A DNA stretch of 64,000 nt from Defluviitalea phaphyphila (lineage in GTDB: Bacteria; Bacillota; Clostridia; Lachnospirales; Defluviitaleaceae): positions 64,186 through 128,185 of the forward strand of contig NZ_JWID01000003.1 in NCBI RefSeq assembly GCF_001466305.1, in the 5' to 3' direction. The position numbers and the translations under genes were made by a program. Position 1 is the first letter of the stretch. Every line of letters starts with the position of its first letter. Below the pieces are notes generated by a model. The model saw nothing but the letters and a program-made list of their open reading frames with translations, was not told where the DNA came from and ran no database searches. Positions 50,959-59,677 of the stretch are shown piece by piece.

Positions 50959-53015
50959 AATTAAATAAACTGATTATAAAGTTAAAGGCTTTTATAATTA
51001 TAATATGCTGTATATTAGCATATTTATTATTTTCTTTTTATAATATTTATAAAGATATAAATTTTGATACTAAAACAGATTATGAGCTATATAAAAAATA
51101 CTTAAACTATCTAGATGGACCTTTAACACAAGAAAAAGAAGATTTTTTAAATAATGAAAACCTCATAATTTCCAAAGCAAAAAAGAATATAGAAACAAAT
51201 TTTTACAAATTTTTTAATAATAATATAGCTCCAGAAGAATTTGAAAATATATATTTAAAAAACGAATCTATCCTACAAAAAGAGTTAGCTTTCAAAAAAG
51301 TTTGGGATAAATATGACTATGTATATGAAAATAAGGAGAATAGATATTTTCTAAAAGGAAGTTCCAAATATATTTTACAAGAAAAATTTAATTTTTTATT
51401 ATATATTGGTATTATTTTATTTGTTACACCTTTTTTATTTATTGAAAAAGAAAGCAAAATGATAGATTTGATAAGGTCAAGTATAAATGGAAATATAAAA
51501 ACTGCAAAAATTAAAACATTGATTATATTTATAGTTACATCTATATTTGTTTTATTATTTCAAATAATAGATTTATCATTATTTATTTACCAAAATGGGT
51601 TTCATGCTTTATTTTATCCTATGCAATCTTTAGAAATTTTTGCGACTTCGAATTATAATTTTAATATTTTAAGTGCATTCCTTATAGTAACAATATTAAG
51701 AATTATAGGATATATGGGATTAAGCAGCTTTATTATAATTTTAACACAAAATTCTAATAATAAAGTTTTATTATATTATTTACCTATTACATTTCTAATT
51801 TTAATAGAAATTTTGATAGACGAAAAATCTAACATATACATATTGCCAACACCTTTTTCATTAATGAGAGGTACTGGATTTTTAATGGGTAGTCTTAATG
51901 AACAAAGATTAGGATATACTTATGTCTTTAATGAAATTGGTGTAGGATATCTTATAGCAAGTTTAATTACTACAATAATAATTATATTTTTATCAATTTA
52001 TACGATATATAGAAAATATATAAATTATAGATTAATTAGAAAAAGAAAAAATTTGTTATGTATTGTTTTATTTTTAATTTTATTTTTAACAGGTTGCAAA
52101 GAAAATGATATTATAGCACAAGAATATAATAATTTGTTAAATCAATCATTTGCTATCCAAAATGATAATTATATTTTTTACATAATTCAAAATGAAATTT
52201 TCATGAAAAATAAAAATACATCTGAAACAATTCCCATAATTAATAATCCTTTTTTAAAAAATATATCATATCGTATAAATGCTATGTTTGCTACTAATGA
52301 TGCATTATATTATAGTATAACTTATTCAGAAGGAAGTGACCTAACTTCTAGGAGTATTAATGAAATTATAAAAGTATCTTTGGATACTTTATCAGAAAAT
52401 GTACTATGGAAACGTATACTTAATCAGGATAGGTATTTTATGGATTTAATTTTTCTAGATAAAGATGAAAATTTTAGTAATATATCTAAAATATTTATTA
52501 TTGATAATAAATTATATATTGTTGGAACTAAAAGCATAATAACTAAAAATTGGTTAAATAAAGAAAAAATTGTTATAAAAAATTTAGATGATCTTATAAG
52601 AGGTATAAAAGGAAATAATTGTTTTTATTTAAGTAATGACAAGAAAATATCGTCTTATAATTTAAAAACAGGAAAAATAAAAAAATGGAATAATAAACCT
52701 ATTCAAGAATTTATACTTACCGAAAAAGGATTTTTATATTGTTCTTATGATGGTATAGGGTTAATTAGTTACGAGGGTGAAGATATGGGAATTATTAAAG
52801 ATATCAAAGCTAAAGGATTAAGATATGATGGTAAACATATTTATTTTATAAAACAGAATACTAATGAATTGTATCGAATGGACTTACAAGGTAATAATAT
52901 AGAAAAAATAAGAGATAAAGTATATTCTTATGAAGTTTCTTATAACAGTGATGATTTGGTTATTGAAACTTTTAATGAAAATGGAGATATAAAAATACAA
53001 TGCATAAAAAAATAA
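50952..53015 (+). CDS. ABC permease fused to a lipobox-bearing extracellular domain
   Basis: A 687-residue protein. Residues 1-360 repeat the topology of the preceding permease: segment at about 12-30, long outer loop with DGPLTQEKEDFLNNE, then five segments with FVTPFLFIEKESKM after the second. A seventh segment (about 368-381) ends in LTGC with Cys382, a perfect lipobox. The rest, about 300 residues, is rich in short beta repeats (NDALYYSITYSE, NKLYIVGTKS, GKHIYFIKQNTNELYRMD) like DUF5050 propellers. With seven segments the C-terminus should be outside. A weak in-frame TTG at 52053 could give a separate lipoprotein. Confidence 0.65.
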   Translation: MVELNKLIIKLKAFIIIICCILAYLLFSFYNIYKDINFDTKTDYELYKKYLNYLDGPLTQEKEDFLNNENLIISKAKKNIETNFYKFFNNNIAPEEFENIYLKNESILQKELAFKKVWDKYDYVYENKENRYFLKGSSKYILQEKFNFLLYIGIILFVTPFLFIEKESKMIDLIRSSINGNIKTAKIKTLIIFIVTSIFVLLFQIIDLSLFIYQNGFHALFYPMQSLEIFATSNYNFNILSAFLIVTILRIIGYMGLSSFIIILTQNSNNKVLLYYLPITFLILIEILIDEKSNIYILPTPFSLMRGTGFLMGSLNEQRLGYTYVFNEIGVGYLIASLITTIIIIFLSIYTIYRKYINYRLIRKRKNLLCIVLFLILFLTGCKENDIIAQEYNNLLNQSFAIQNDNYIFYIIQNEIFMKNKNTSETIPIINNPFLKNISYRINAMFATNDALYYSITYSEGSDLTSRSINEIIKVSLDTLSENVLWKRILNQDRYFMDLIFLDKDENFSNISKIFIIDNKLYIVGTKSIITKNWLNKEKIVIKNLDDLIRGIKGNNCFYLSNDKKISSYNLKTGKIKKWNNKPIQEFILTEKGFLYCSYDGIGLISYEGEDMGIIKDIKAKGLRYDGKHIYFIKQNTNELYRMDLQGNNIEKIRDKVYSYEVSYNSDDLVIETFNENGDIKIQCIKK

Positions 53016-53045
53016 TAACAAATATAATTAAGAATAGTTTGTATA

Positions 53046-53078
53046 AAAAAAGAACCTATTTATAAAAGGTTCTTTTTT
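53046..53078. terminator. bidirectional terminator between the ABC cluster and niaX
   Basis: AAAAAAGAACCT and AGGTTCTTTTTT form a 12-bp stem with A and T runs on the two sides. Confidence 0.88.
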
Positions 53079-53147
53079 ATTAAATAAATTTTTTATATAA
53101 TAATTATAACTTTAATGTAATGCCAAATTTATAATATGAAATATTTT

Positions 53148-53651
53148 TTATGCTTCTTGTTTAATTTTTATAATATCGTTTAAAGCTGATTTTGGTATAA
53201 ATTTTATGACAAGAGCTGAAATAAAAGCGTCTACGCAATGATGAAGTATAGTTCCTATACCAGTTACAACTAAAAGCTGATATGCATTAAAATCTACAAA
53301 AGGTGTTACCACTAAAACTTCTAATAAACCATGGAGTGGAGCTGTTATAGTTGCAACTCTTCCAAATGACATTCCTTTTTTTATAAGTTTAGATCCTAAA
53401 AGTCCTACAAATATATGCATAAAGGCTCTAGCTCCTATTAAAGGACCAAGGGTTAAACCAAAACCTAACGCAGAGCCAATGCCAGTCATAATAGCAACTT
53501 CAGGCCCTAATACCATAGATATAAACATAGGAACATGTGATCCTAAAGTAGCAGTAAAAGGTGGAATTATAATTTTTAAAAATACTGCAAAAGGAATTAC
53601 AATAGCAAGAGCTGTAAGTAAAGCAGTTACTGCTAATTTTTTAGTATTCAT
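53148..53651 (-). CDS. niaX: ECF transporter S component, NiaX-like (niacin)
   Basis: A 167-residue membrane protein with about six hydrophobic segments. NTKKLAVTALLTALAIVIPF is the S-component start. FTATLGSHVPMFISMVLGP (about 32-50) closely follows the motif of niacin-specific NiaX proteins. GIGSALGFGLTLGP and ILHHCVDAFISALV also agree. It would import nicotinate/nicotinamide with a shared ECF module encoded elsewhere. Single gene on the minus strand with its own strong promoter. Ribosome site TAGGAGGAT. Confidence 0.72.
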   Translation of the reverse strand: MNTKKLAVTALLTALAIVIPFAVFLKIIIPPFTATLGSHVPMFISMVLGPEVAIMTGIGSALGFGLTLGPLIGARAFMHIFVGLLGSKLIKKGMSFGRVATITAPLHGLLEVLVVTPFVDFNAYQLLVVTGIGTILHHCVDAFISALVIKFIPKSALNDIIKIKQEA

Positions 53652-53688
53652 TATTTTATCCTCCTATTTCCATAAATAATTTTACATA

Positions 53689-53717
53689 ATCATAACACGT
53701 GTATATACATATGTCAA
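53689..53717 (-). promoter_or_regulatory. strong promoter of niaX with palindromes in the spacer
   Basis: On the minus strand TTGACA (53712-53717) and TATGAT (53689-53694) are exactly 17 bases apart. The spacer region carries ACATATGT and ACACGTGT, each self-complementary and matching ACAYRTGT, so a repressor can occupy the promoter. A NAD/niacin repressor such as NiaR is a candidate by function only. Confidence 0.65.
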
Positions 53718-53794
53718 TATAATATTTATTTATCCTTGAAAATCAGTTAATAATTAATTATTTTAAAATTGATTAAAAAACTATATAAATAGAA

Positions 53795-53824
53795 TTCCAC
53801 TAATATTTTTAAATATGATATAAT
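53795..53824 (+). promoter_or_regulatory. promoter of the BceRS-like operon
   Basis: Extended -10 TGATATAAT (53816-53824) with a weak TTCCAC 18 bases before the hexamer. Confidence 0.5.
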
Positions 53825-53860
53825 TTTAAAAAAATTATATATAAAAATAAAGGAGTTCCT

Positions 53861-54535
53861 ATGTATAGAATATTTATTGTTGAAGATGATACTATCATTG
53901 CTTCAGAAATAGAAAAGTATTTAATGAAATGGGGATATGAAGTAAAATGCGCTTCAAACTTTAATGATATAATAACAGAATTTATTAAATATGACCCTCA
54001 ATTAGTACTGATGGATATTTCTCTTCCTTTTTATAATGGATATTACTGGTGTAAAGAAATCAGAAAAATATCTAAAATACCAATTATATTTATTTCATCT
54101 GCTAAAGATAACATGAATATTCTTATGGCTATTAGTATGGGGGGAGATGATTTTATTTCAAAGCCCTTTGAATTAAGTGTACTTTCTGCTAAAATACAAG
54201 CAATGCTTAGACGTTCTTACTCTTATAATGAAAAAAATAATTATAAAGAATATAAAGGAGTTTTATTTAATACATCAGATGCTTCTTTGATTTATAAAGA
54301 AGAAAAAATAGAACTTACAAAAAATGAATTTAAAATTATACAAATATTATTCGAAAATATTGGGGAAATAGTTTCTAGAGAACAAATTATGAAAAAACTA
54401 TGGGATAATGAATGTTTTGTGGATGATAATACTTTAACAGTTAATATTACTAGGCTTCGAAAGAAATTAGAAAATGCTGGTATTAAAGATTTTATTAAAA
54501 CAAAAAAAGGTCTAGGATATATTATAGGAGAGTAA
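53861..54535 (+). CDS. BceR-type response regulator (OmpR family)
   Basis: A 224-residue response regulator. Receiver domain (1-120) with acidic pair E8-D9-D10, phospho-acceptor D52 in VLMDISLP, and SKPFELSVLSAKIQAMLRR. The winged helix (about 128-222) contains ELTKNEFKIIQILFENIGEIVSR (abridged) and RLRKKLENAGI. It pairs with the sensor kinase one base downstream and the BceAB transporter beyond, the arrangement that senses bacitracin-like peptide antibiotics. Ribosome site AAAGGAG. Confidence 0.9.
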   Translation: MYRIFIVEDDTIIASEIEKYLMKWGYEVKCASNFNDIITEFIKYDPQLVLMDISLPFYNGYYWCKEIRKISKIPIIFISSAKDNMNILMAISMGGDDFISKPFELSVLSAKIQAMLRRSYSYNEKNNYKEYKGVLFNTSDASLIYKEEKIELTKNEFKIIQILFENIGEIVSREQIMKKLWDNECFVDDNTLTVNITRLRKKLENAGIKDFIKTKKGLGYIIGE

Positions 54536-54536
54536 T

Positions 54537-55541
54537 ATGGGAAAAATTAATTTATCAACTCTAATGTTAGGATATTTTAGAGAAAAAATTAAGACTATAC
54601 TCTTGTTTATAATTTATATTATAATTTTTGTAATTGTATGTACTCTTTATCAACTTAATAATCTATCACAAATTTTATATGCAGTAATTATATGTTTATT
54701 TATTAGTTTTAATTATTTAGTTGTAGATTTTATAAATTATAGAAAGCATATTTTAAAAATACATCAGATGTATATAAATAAAGAAAATTTATTAGAATTT
54801 TTACCTGAAACCAAAAATTTAAAAGAATTAAAATATCAAGAAATTATTAAAAGTATATTTATGGAAAATCAAAATCTTATTTTTAATACTAAGTTAAAAG
54901 AAACTGAAATGATGGACTATTATACATTATGGGTTCACCAAATAAAAACTCCTATAGCTGCTATTAAATTATTATTAAATAATAATAAAGATAAAAAATT
55001 TTCTTATAAACTTGAAGGAGAATTATTTAAAGTTGAACAGTATTTAGAAATGTTACTGCATTATTTAAGATTAGAAAGTATGTCTTCTGATATGTTATTA
55101 AAGGAATATGAACTTAATGATATTGTAAAACAGGCAGTAAAAAAATACGGACTATTATTTATTAATAAAAAACTTTCATTTAATATTGAAGATTTTAGTC
55201 TTATAATAGTTACTGATGAAAAATGGTTAACTTTTTGTTTGGAACAATTAATTTCTAATGCTATAAAATATACTCCTAAAGGAGGAATATCTATCTACTT
55301 AGAAAACAAATCTTTAGTTATAGAAGATACAGGGATTGGAATTAAAGATGAAGATTTACCTCGCATTTTTGAAAGAGGATTTACAGGCTATAACGGAAGA
55401 ATGGATAAAAAATCTACAGGTTTAGGACTTTATCTATGTAAACAAATTTTAGACACATTATCCCATGGTATAAAAGTTGAATCAAAATTAGGAAAGGGAA
55501 CAAAAATATTTATAGATTTTTCTAATCAGACTCATAAATAA
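54537..55541 (+). CDS. BceS-like intramembrane-sensing histidine kinase
   Basis: A 334-residue sensor kinase with only two membrane segments (about 20-38 and 45-64) and almost no outer loop, typical of intramembrane-sensing kinases that read the flux of their BceAB transporter. Phospho-acceptor H134 in WVHQIKTPIAAIKLLL. N box EQLISNAIKYTPKGG, G boxes EDTGIGIKDEDLPRIFERG and STGLGLYLCKQIL. It starts one base after the regulator stop, in the same operon. Confidence 0.9.
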   Translation: MGKINLSTLMLGYFREKIKTILLFIIYIIIFVIVCTLYQLNNLSQILYAVIICLFISFNYLVVDFINYRKHILKIHQMYINKENLLEFLPETKNLKELKYQEIIKSIFMENQNLIFNTKLKETEMMDYYTLWVHQIKTPIAAIKLLLNNNKDKKFSYKLEGELFKVEQYLEMLLHYLRLESMSSDMLLKEYELNDIVKQAVKKYGLLFINKKLSFNIEDFSLIIVTDEKWLTFCLEQLISNAIKYTPKGGISIYLENKSLVIEDTGIGIKDEDLPRIFERGFTGYNGRMDKKSTGLGLYLCKQILDTLSHGIKVESKLGKGTKIFIDFSNQTHK

Positions 55542-55543
55542 TT

Positions 55544-55607
55544 CTTACAAAAATGTAAGTTAAAAAGGAGAAATGTAAGCCTAATCGATGGCAACGCATT
55601 TCTCCTT
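55544..55607 (+). promoter_or_regulatory. two hairpins between the sensor kinase and bceA
   Basis: CTTACA/TGTAAG (55544-55559) is a small hairpin. AAGGAGAAATG (55565-55575) pairs with CATTTCTCCTT (55597-55607), 11 bp, with an inner GCC/GGC pair around TAATCGAT. The tail ATATTATTATA is not a proper T run. It may be a weak terminator or a leader element of bceA. Confidence 0.45.
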
Positions 55608-55656
55608 ATATTATTATAAAATTAATTAAAAAACTTTTACGGAAAGGATAGATATT

Positions 55657-56424
55657 ATGGCTCTTTTAAAAGTAAAAAATATAAAAAAAATATATACCAC
55701 TCGTTTAGGAGGTAATAAAGTTACTGCTTTAAATAATGTGAGTTTTTCAGTAGAAAAGGGAGAATATGTAGCTATAATGGGGGAATCTGGTTCTGGAAAA
55801 ACCACTCTTTTAAATATATTAGCTTCTATAGACAAACCTACTAGTGGAGAAGTTTTTTTAGAAAATAAAGAGCTTTCAAAAATTAAACAAGGAGAATTGG
55901 CTGCTTTTAGAAGGGATAATTTAGGGTTTGTTTTTCAAGATTTTAATTTACTAGATACTTTTTCAATTCAAGATAATATTTTTTTACCCCTTGTTTTAGC
56001 AGGAAAATCTTATAACGAAATGAACGAAAAATTAAAACCTTTAGCTAAAAAATTAGGAATAGAAGATATATTAAAAAAATATCCCTATGAAGTTTCTGGA
56101 GGGCAAAAACAAAGAGCAGCAGTGGCTAGAGCTCTAATTACCTATCCCAAATTAGTTTTAGCTGATGAACCTACAGGAGCATTAGATTCTAAATCTGCTT
56201 CTAAGCTTCTAGAATTATTTTCAGATATTAATAAAGAAGGGCAAACTATTTTAATGGTTACCCATAGTATACAGGCAGCTAGCCATGCTAGTAGAGTAAT
56301 GTTTATTAAAGATGGATGCATATTTAATCAAATATATCGTGGAAATTCTTCTAAGAAAGAAATGTACAAAAAAATATCCCATACCATGACCATATTACAA
56401 ACAGGAGGGGATTATGATGAATAA
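55657..56424 (+). CDS. BceA-like ABC transporter ATPase
   Basis: A 255-residue ATPase of the macrolide/bacitracin (MacB/BceA) class. VKNIKKIYTTRLGGNKVTAL opens it; Walker A IMGESGSGKTTLLNILA (about 40), Q-loop FVFQDFNLLDTFSIQDNIFL, signature YEVSGGQKQRAAVARALI (about 145), Walker B KLVLADEPTGALDSKSA, switch MVTHSIQAASHA. It energises the FtsX-type permease whose start overlaps its end by 11 bases. Confidence 0.93.
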   Translation: MALLKVKNIKKIYTTRLGGNKVTALNNVSFSVEKGEYVAIMGESGSGKTTLLNILASIDKPTSGEVFLENKELSKIKQGELAAFRRDNLGFVFQDFNLLDTFSIQDNIFLPLVLAGKSYNEMNEKLKPLAKKLGIEDILKKYPYEVSGGQKQRAAVARALITYPKLVLADEPTGALDSKSASKLLELFSDINKEGQTILMVTHSIQAASHASRVMFIKDGCIFNQIYRGNSSKKEMYKKISHTMTILQTGGDYDE

Positions 56425-58390
56425 AACTATTTTGCTACCTAAACTATCTATATTAGGTATTAAAAAAAATGGGACAACTTATTTCCCATATATACTATCT
56501 GGAATAATTTCAGTATTTGTTTTCTTTATTTTTTCATCAATTATAAAAAATGATATTATGAATACTTTACCCCATAGTTCATATTTGATTATTTTAATGA
56601 ATATAGGCCTAATGTTGCTTAGAATAATTTTAATATTATTTCTCATATATACCAATAGTTTTTTAATTAAAAGAAGAAAAAAGGAATTAGGTCTTTATAA
56701 TATCTTGGGTTTAGAAAAAAAACATATAATATTAATAATGATTGGGGAAACTTTAATTATATTTTTGATTACATTAGCTATAGGAATTTTATCTGGAATA
56801 GTATTTTCTAAATTAGCATTTGTATTATTACTTAATTTATCAAATATGCCTGTAGATATAGGTTTTACATTTAATTTTAAAGCATATCAGCAAACCTTTT
56901 ATTATTTTCTACTTGCACATGGTATTAATTTAGTAATAAACATTTTTCAAATTATAAAGTCAAATCCAAAATCTCTTATGCAAGGAGAAAAAGAAGGAGA
57001 TAAGGATCCTAAATATTTATGGATAATAGCAATTATAGGAATAGCTTTTCTAGGAATAGGATATTATATAGCTAATATTATAGAACTTAATAGTATGTTT
57101 TTTATTAATATTTTTGTGGCTATACTTTTAGTAATCTTGGGAACTCATAGTTTTTTTAGAGCTGGAATAATAGCATTACTTAAAATAATGAAAATAAATA
57201 AGAATTTTTATTACAATAAATCAAATTATGTAACTATTTCAGGAATGATTTATAGAATGAAAAAGAATACTTCTAGTTTAGCTAATATTTGTATCTTTAG
57301 CACAATGGTTATAATTACTTTATTATGTACCTTATCTCTTTGGAGTGGAATGGACCAATTACTATATTATCAATATCCTTATGATGTTATATTTAATTTT
57401 GATACCATTCACTTTAAAGAATATGAAAATTTTAATAAAAAATTAAACGAAATAATTGATAATACTAATATTAATATTGAAAATAGAATGGAATTTACTT
57501 ATCAAGTATTAAAGGGATTTAAAAATAAAAATAGCTTTGTAAAAGCAAAAAGTACTCAACAAAGTAATTATAATATAAAATTAATTACCTTAGAGGATTT
57601 TAATAAAATACAGGAGGAATCACAAAAATTAGAAAATGATGAAATCATAATTATTACTCAAAATGATTCTCTGAAATACGATACTATGTTATTAAATAAT
57701 ACGGAATATAAAGTTAAAAAAATAATAACAGAAATAAATTTTGCTCCAAAAACAATGAGTATTGCTGGTTTAGATTCTTATTTGGTTGTAAAAAATAAAG
57801 AAATTATGGATAAAATCATCAAAGAATTCGTAAATACAGAAAATAATTCTCCTATATATACTATTCATATTCAGTTAAGAGGAGAGGATAAAAATAAAAA
57901 AGAATTCATATATGAATTGAATAATTGGTGTAAAACAAAAGACGGATTTATTAATATGAAAAATGGAATTTATGAAAGAGAAGAAAGCCAAGCTGTGTAT
58001 GGAGGATTATTATTTATCGGAATATTTTTTGGAATTATATTCAGTATGTGTTTAATTTTAATTATGTATTATAAACAAATAACAGAAGGCTTTGAAGACC
58101 AAAATAATTTTAGTATTATGCAAAAAATAGGTATGAGTGATAAAGAAATGAGAGCTACTATAAAGCAACAAATATTATTAGTATTTTTTATTCCTTTAAT
58201 AATGGCTATAATCCATACTATAGCTGGATTTAAAATGATAGTAAATCTTATGAAAACAATATATATATTTGATAGACAATTAATAATCTTGTCTGGAAGC
58301 ATTATAGTAATATCATTTGCTGTATTATATATATTAACTTATATTATAACATCAAGAGCTTATTATAATATAGTAAAGGATATTAGATAA
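56414..58390 (+). CDS. BceB-like FtsX-domain permease
   Basis: A 658-residue permease with ten membrane segments: four in the first 180 residues, more to about 310, a large extracellular domain at about 315-520, and the last FtsX repeat to the C-terminus. FLIKRRKKELGLYNILGLEKKH (about 84) and NFSIMQKIGMSDKEM (about 565) are the FtsX coupling motifs. The roughly 200-residue outer domain is the BceB hallmark, recognising peptide-antibiotic/undecaprenyl-pyrophosphate complexes. With BceA and BceRS it forms a target-protection and signalling module. Confidence 0.9.
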   Translation: MMNKTILLPKLSILGIKKNGTTYFPYILSGIISVFVFFIFSSIIKNDIMNTLPHSSYLIILMNIGLMLLRIILILFLIYTNSFLIKRRKKELGLYNILGLEKKHIILIMIGETLIIFLITLAIGILSGIVFSKLAFVLLLNLSNMPVDIGFTFNFKAYQQTFYYFLLAHGINLVINIFQIIKSNPKSLMQGEKEGDKDPKYLWIIAIIGIAFLGIGYYIANIIELNSMFFINIFVAILLVILGTHSFFRAGIIALLKIMKINKNFYYNKSNYVTISGMIYRMKKNTSSLANICIFSTMVIITLLCTLSLWSGMDQLLYYQYPYDVIFNFDTIHFKEYENFNKKLNEIIDNTNINIENRMEFTYQVLKGFKNKNSFVKAKSTQQSNYNIKLITLEDFNKIQEESQKLENDEIIIITQNDSLKYDTMLLNNTEYKVKKIITEINFAPKTMSIAGLDSYLVVKNKEIMDKIIKEFVNTENNSPIYTIHIQLRGEDKNKKEFIYELNNWCKTKDGFINMKNGIYEREESQAVYGGLLFIGIFFGIIFSMCLILIMYYKQITEGFEDQNNFSIMQKIGMSDKEMRATIKQQILLVFFIPLIMAIIHTIAGFKMIVNLMKTIYIFDRQLIILSGSIIVISFAVLYILTYIITSRAYYNIVKDIR

Positions 58391-58769
58391 AAGGAAATAA
58401 ATAGAATAATAATATATTTAACATAATAAATATATTATTTTAAAAGATATAGTTTTATATTAAAAAAATAAATTAACTTAAATATATAAAATAATATTTA
58501 TGAATAATATAAAATAATATATCAAATAAAAAATTAGAATTTATGAGTTCATAAATTCTAATTTTTTATTTGTATAAGAGATGTATAAATATATTATATA
58601 AAATATAAATAAATTTTAAAGAATATTAAAATTTCACTATACTTTTCGTTAAAGTTGTGTTTCGCGAATAGTACTTTAAATAAATTATTTAAGATTATTT
58701 TATAAAATAATAACTTTTTATGATTATTTGTCTACTAATACTCTTCTCTTTATTAATAAAATTAATATT
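58391..58769. other. intergenic region with a perfect 48-base inverted repeat
   Basis: No gene in 379 bases. A bidirectional terminator palindrome lies at 58523-58572. Further right TTAAAGT (58642) and ACTTTAA (about 58672) enclose the palindrome TTCGCGAA, a second possible structure. The rest is AT-rich. Confidence 0.65.
58523..58572. terminator. bidirectional terminator, perfect 24-bp arms
   Basis: The 24 bases 58523-58546 are exactly complementary to 58549-58572, with GT at the centre. Arms include TTAGAATTTATGA and TCATAAATTCTAA, flanked by A and T runs. It ends bceB and possibly the convergent araC. Confidence 0.8.
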
Positions 58770-59639
58770 TTATTTAGTCATTAATTTATAAAACTGTTTT
58801 GGAGTAACTCCGTATTCATTTTTGAAAGCTCTAAAAAAATTAGAATAATCTCCAAAGCCACATTTTTTATAAACTTCAGTAATAGGTATTCTATTAAGGA
58901 TTAATTCCTTTGCTCTTATTAACTTTTTTTGTACTATATATCTATGAATGGTTGTTTCTGTATATTTTTTAAATTCTCTAGAAAGATGAAATTTACTAAT
59001 ATAAAAATAATTTGCTAAATCATCAATCTTTATATCTTCTTCAAGATGATTATTAATATATTCTATAATATTATCTATTAAATTATTTTTATTAATATCA
59101 ACATTAGTTGTCATTTCTTTGATTAACGATATATTGTTTATGTAAACCATCAATTCTGTAATATATGCTCTATATAATAGCTCATATCCAAATCCTTTTG
59201 TATTTTGTATATGTAATATTTTATTTAATAGTAATTTTATATTTTGTTGTATTTCAAAATCTACTCGTAAAATATTGTTTTTATTTTTGCTTTCAAAACA
59301 AAGAGTTAAGTCTACTTTATTATCAGAAAGACTTTTTAAAAAAGATTTTCTCATCCAAAGAACTATTCTATCATATGTTATATTTTTATTATTAATATTA
59401 GCTTGATGAAGTTCTTGAGAATTTATTAAAATTATATCACCTGGTTTTAATGAAAAAATTTTCCCTTCAATATAATAAGTTACATCTCCAGATATAAAAA
59501 AATATAGTTCATAGAAATCATGATGATGAAGTTTTACTTCTTTAAGTTTTGTATTCTGATAATGAAATATTTCAAAGTTGTTAGTAAGCATATATTGCCT
59601 ACTAGAATATTGTTGGATTATTTTTTTTATTTCTAACAC
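58770..59639 (-). CDS. AraC family transcriptional regulator
   Basis: A 289-residue regulator. The N-terminal cupin sensor (about 20-100) contains LHHHDFYELYFFISGDVTYY and LKPGDIILINSQELHQ. Two C-terminal HTH motifs (about 185-288) contain ISKFHLSREFKKYTETTIHRY and CGFGDYSNFFRAFKNEYGVTPKQF. It is divergent from uxuA across 209 bases, so it very likely controls the hexuronate genes, sensing a sugar acid. A 13-bp inverted repeat sits just before its ribosome site AGAGGTG. Confidence 0.87.
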   Translation of the reverse strand: MLEIKKIIQQYSSRQYMLTNNFEIFHYQNTKLKEVKLHHHDFYELYFFISGDVTYYIEGKIFSLKPGDIILINSQELHQANINNKNITYDRIVLWMRKSFLKSLSDNKVDLTLCFESKNKNNILRVDFEIQQNIKLLLNKILHIQNTKGFGYELLYRAYITELMVYINNISLIKEMTTNVDINKNNLIDNIIEYINNHLEEDIKIDDLANYFYISKFHLSREFKKYTETTIHRYIVQKKLIRAKELILNRIPITEVYKKCGFGDYSNFFRAFKNEYGVTPKQFYKLMTK

Positions 59640-59648
59640 CTCTTTATT

Positions 59649-59677
59649 AAATTATTTAAACATAGTTTAAATAATTT
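59649..59677. promoter_or_regulatory. perfect inverted repeat ahead of araC
   Basis: AAATTATTTAAAC (59649-59661) and GTTTAAATAATTT (59665-59677) are perfect 13-bp arms with an ATA centre, next to the araC ribosome site in the araC-uxuA divergent region. It is a candidate operator or leader hairpin. Confidence 0.5.

Noticed and set aside
55573-55578. ATG TAA start-stop mini-ORF after AAGGAG.
   Set aside because: Only two bases separate the site from ATG, too few for initiation.
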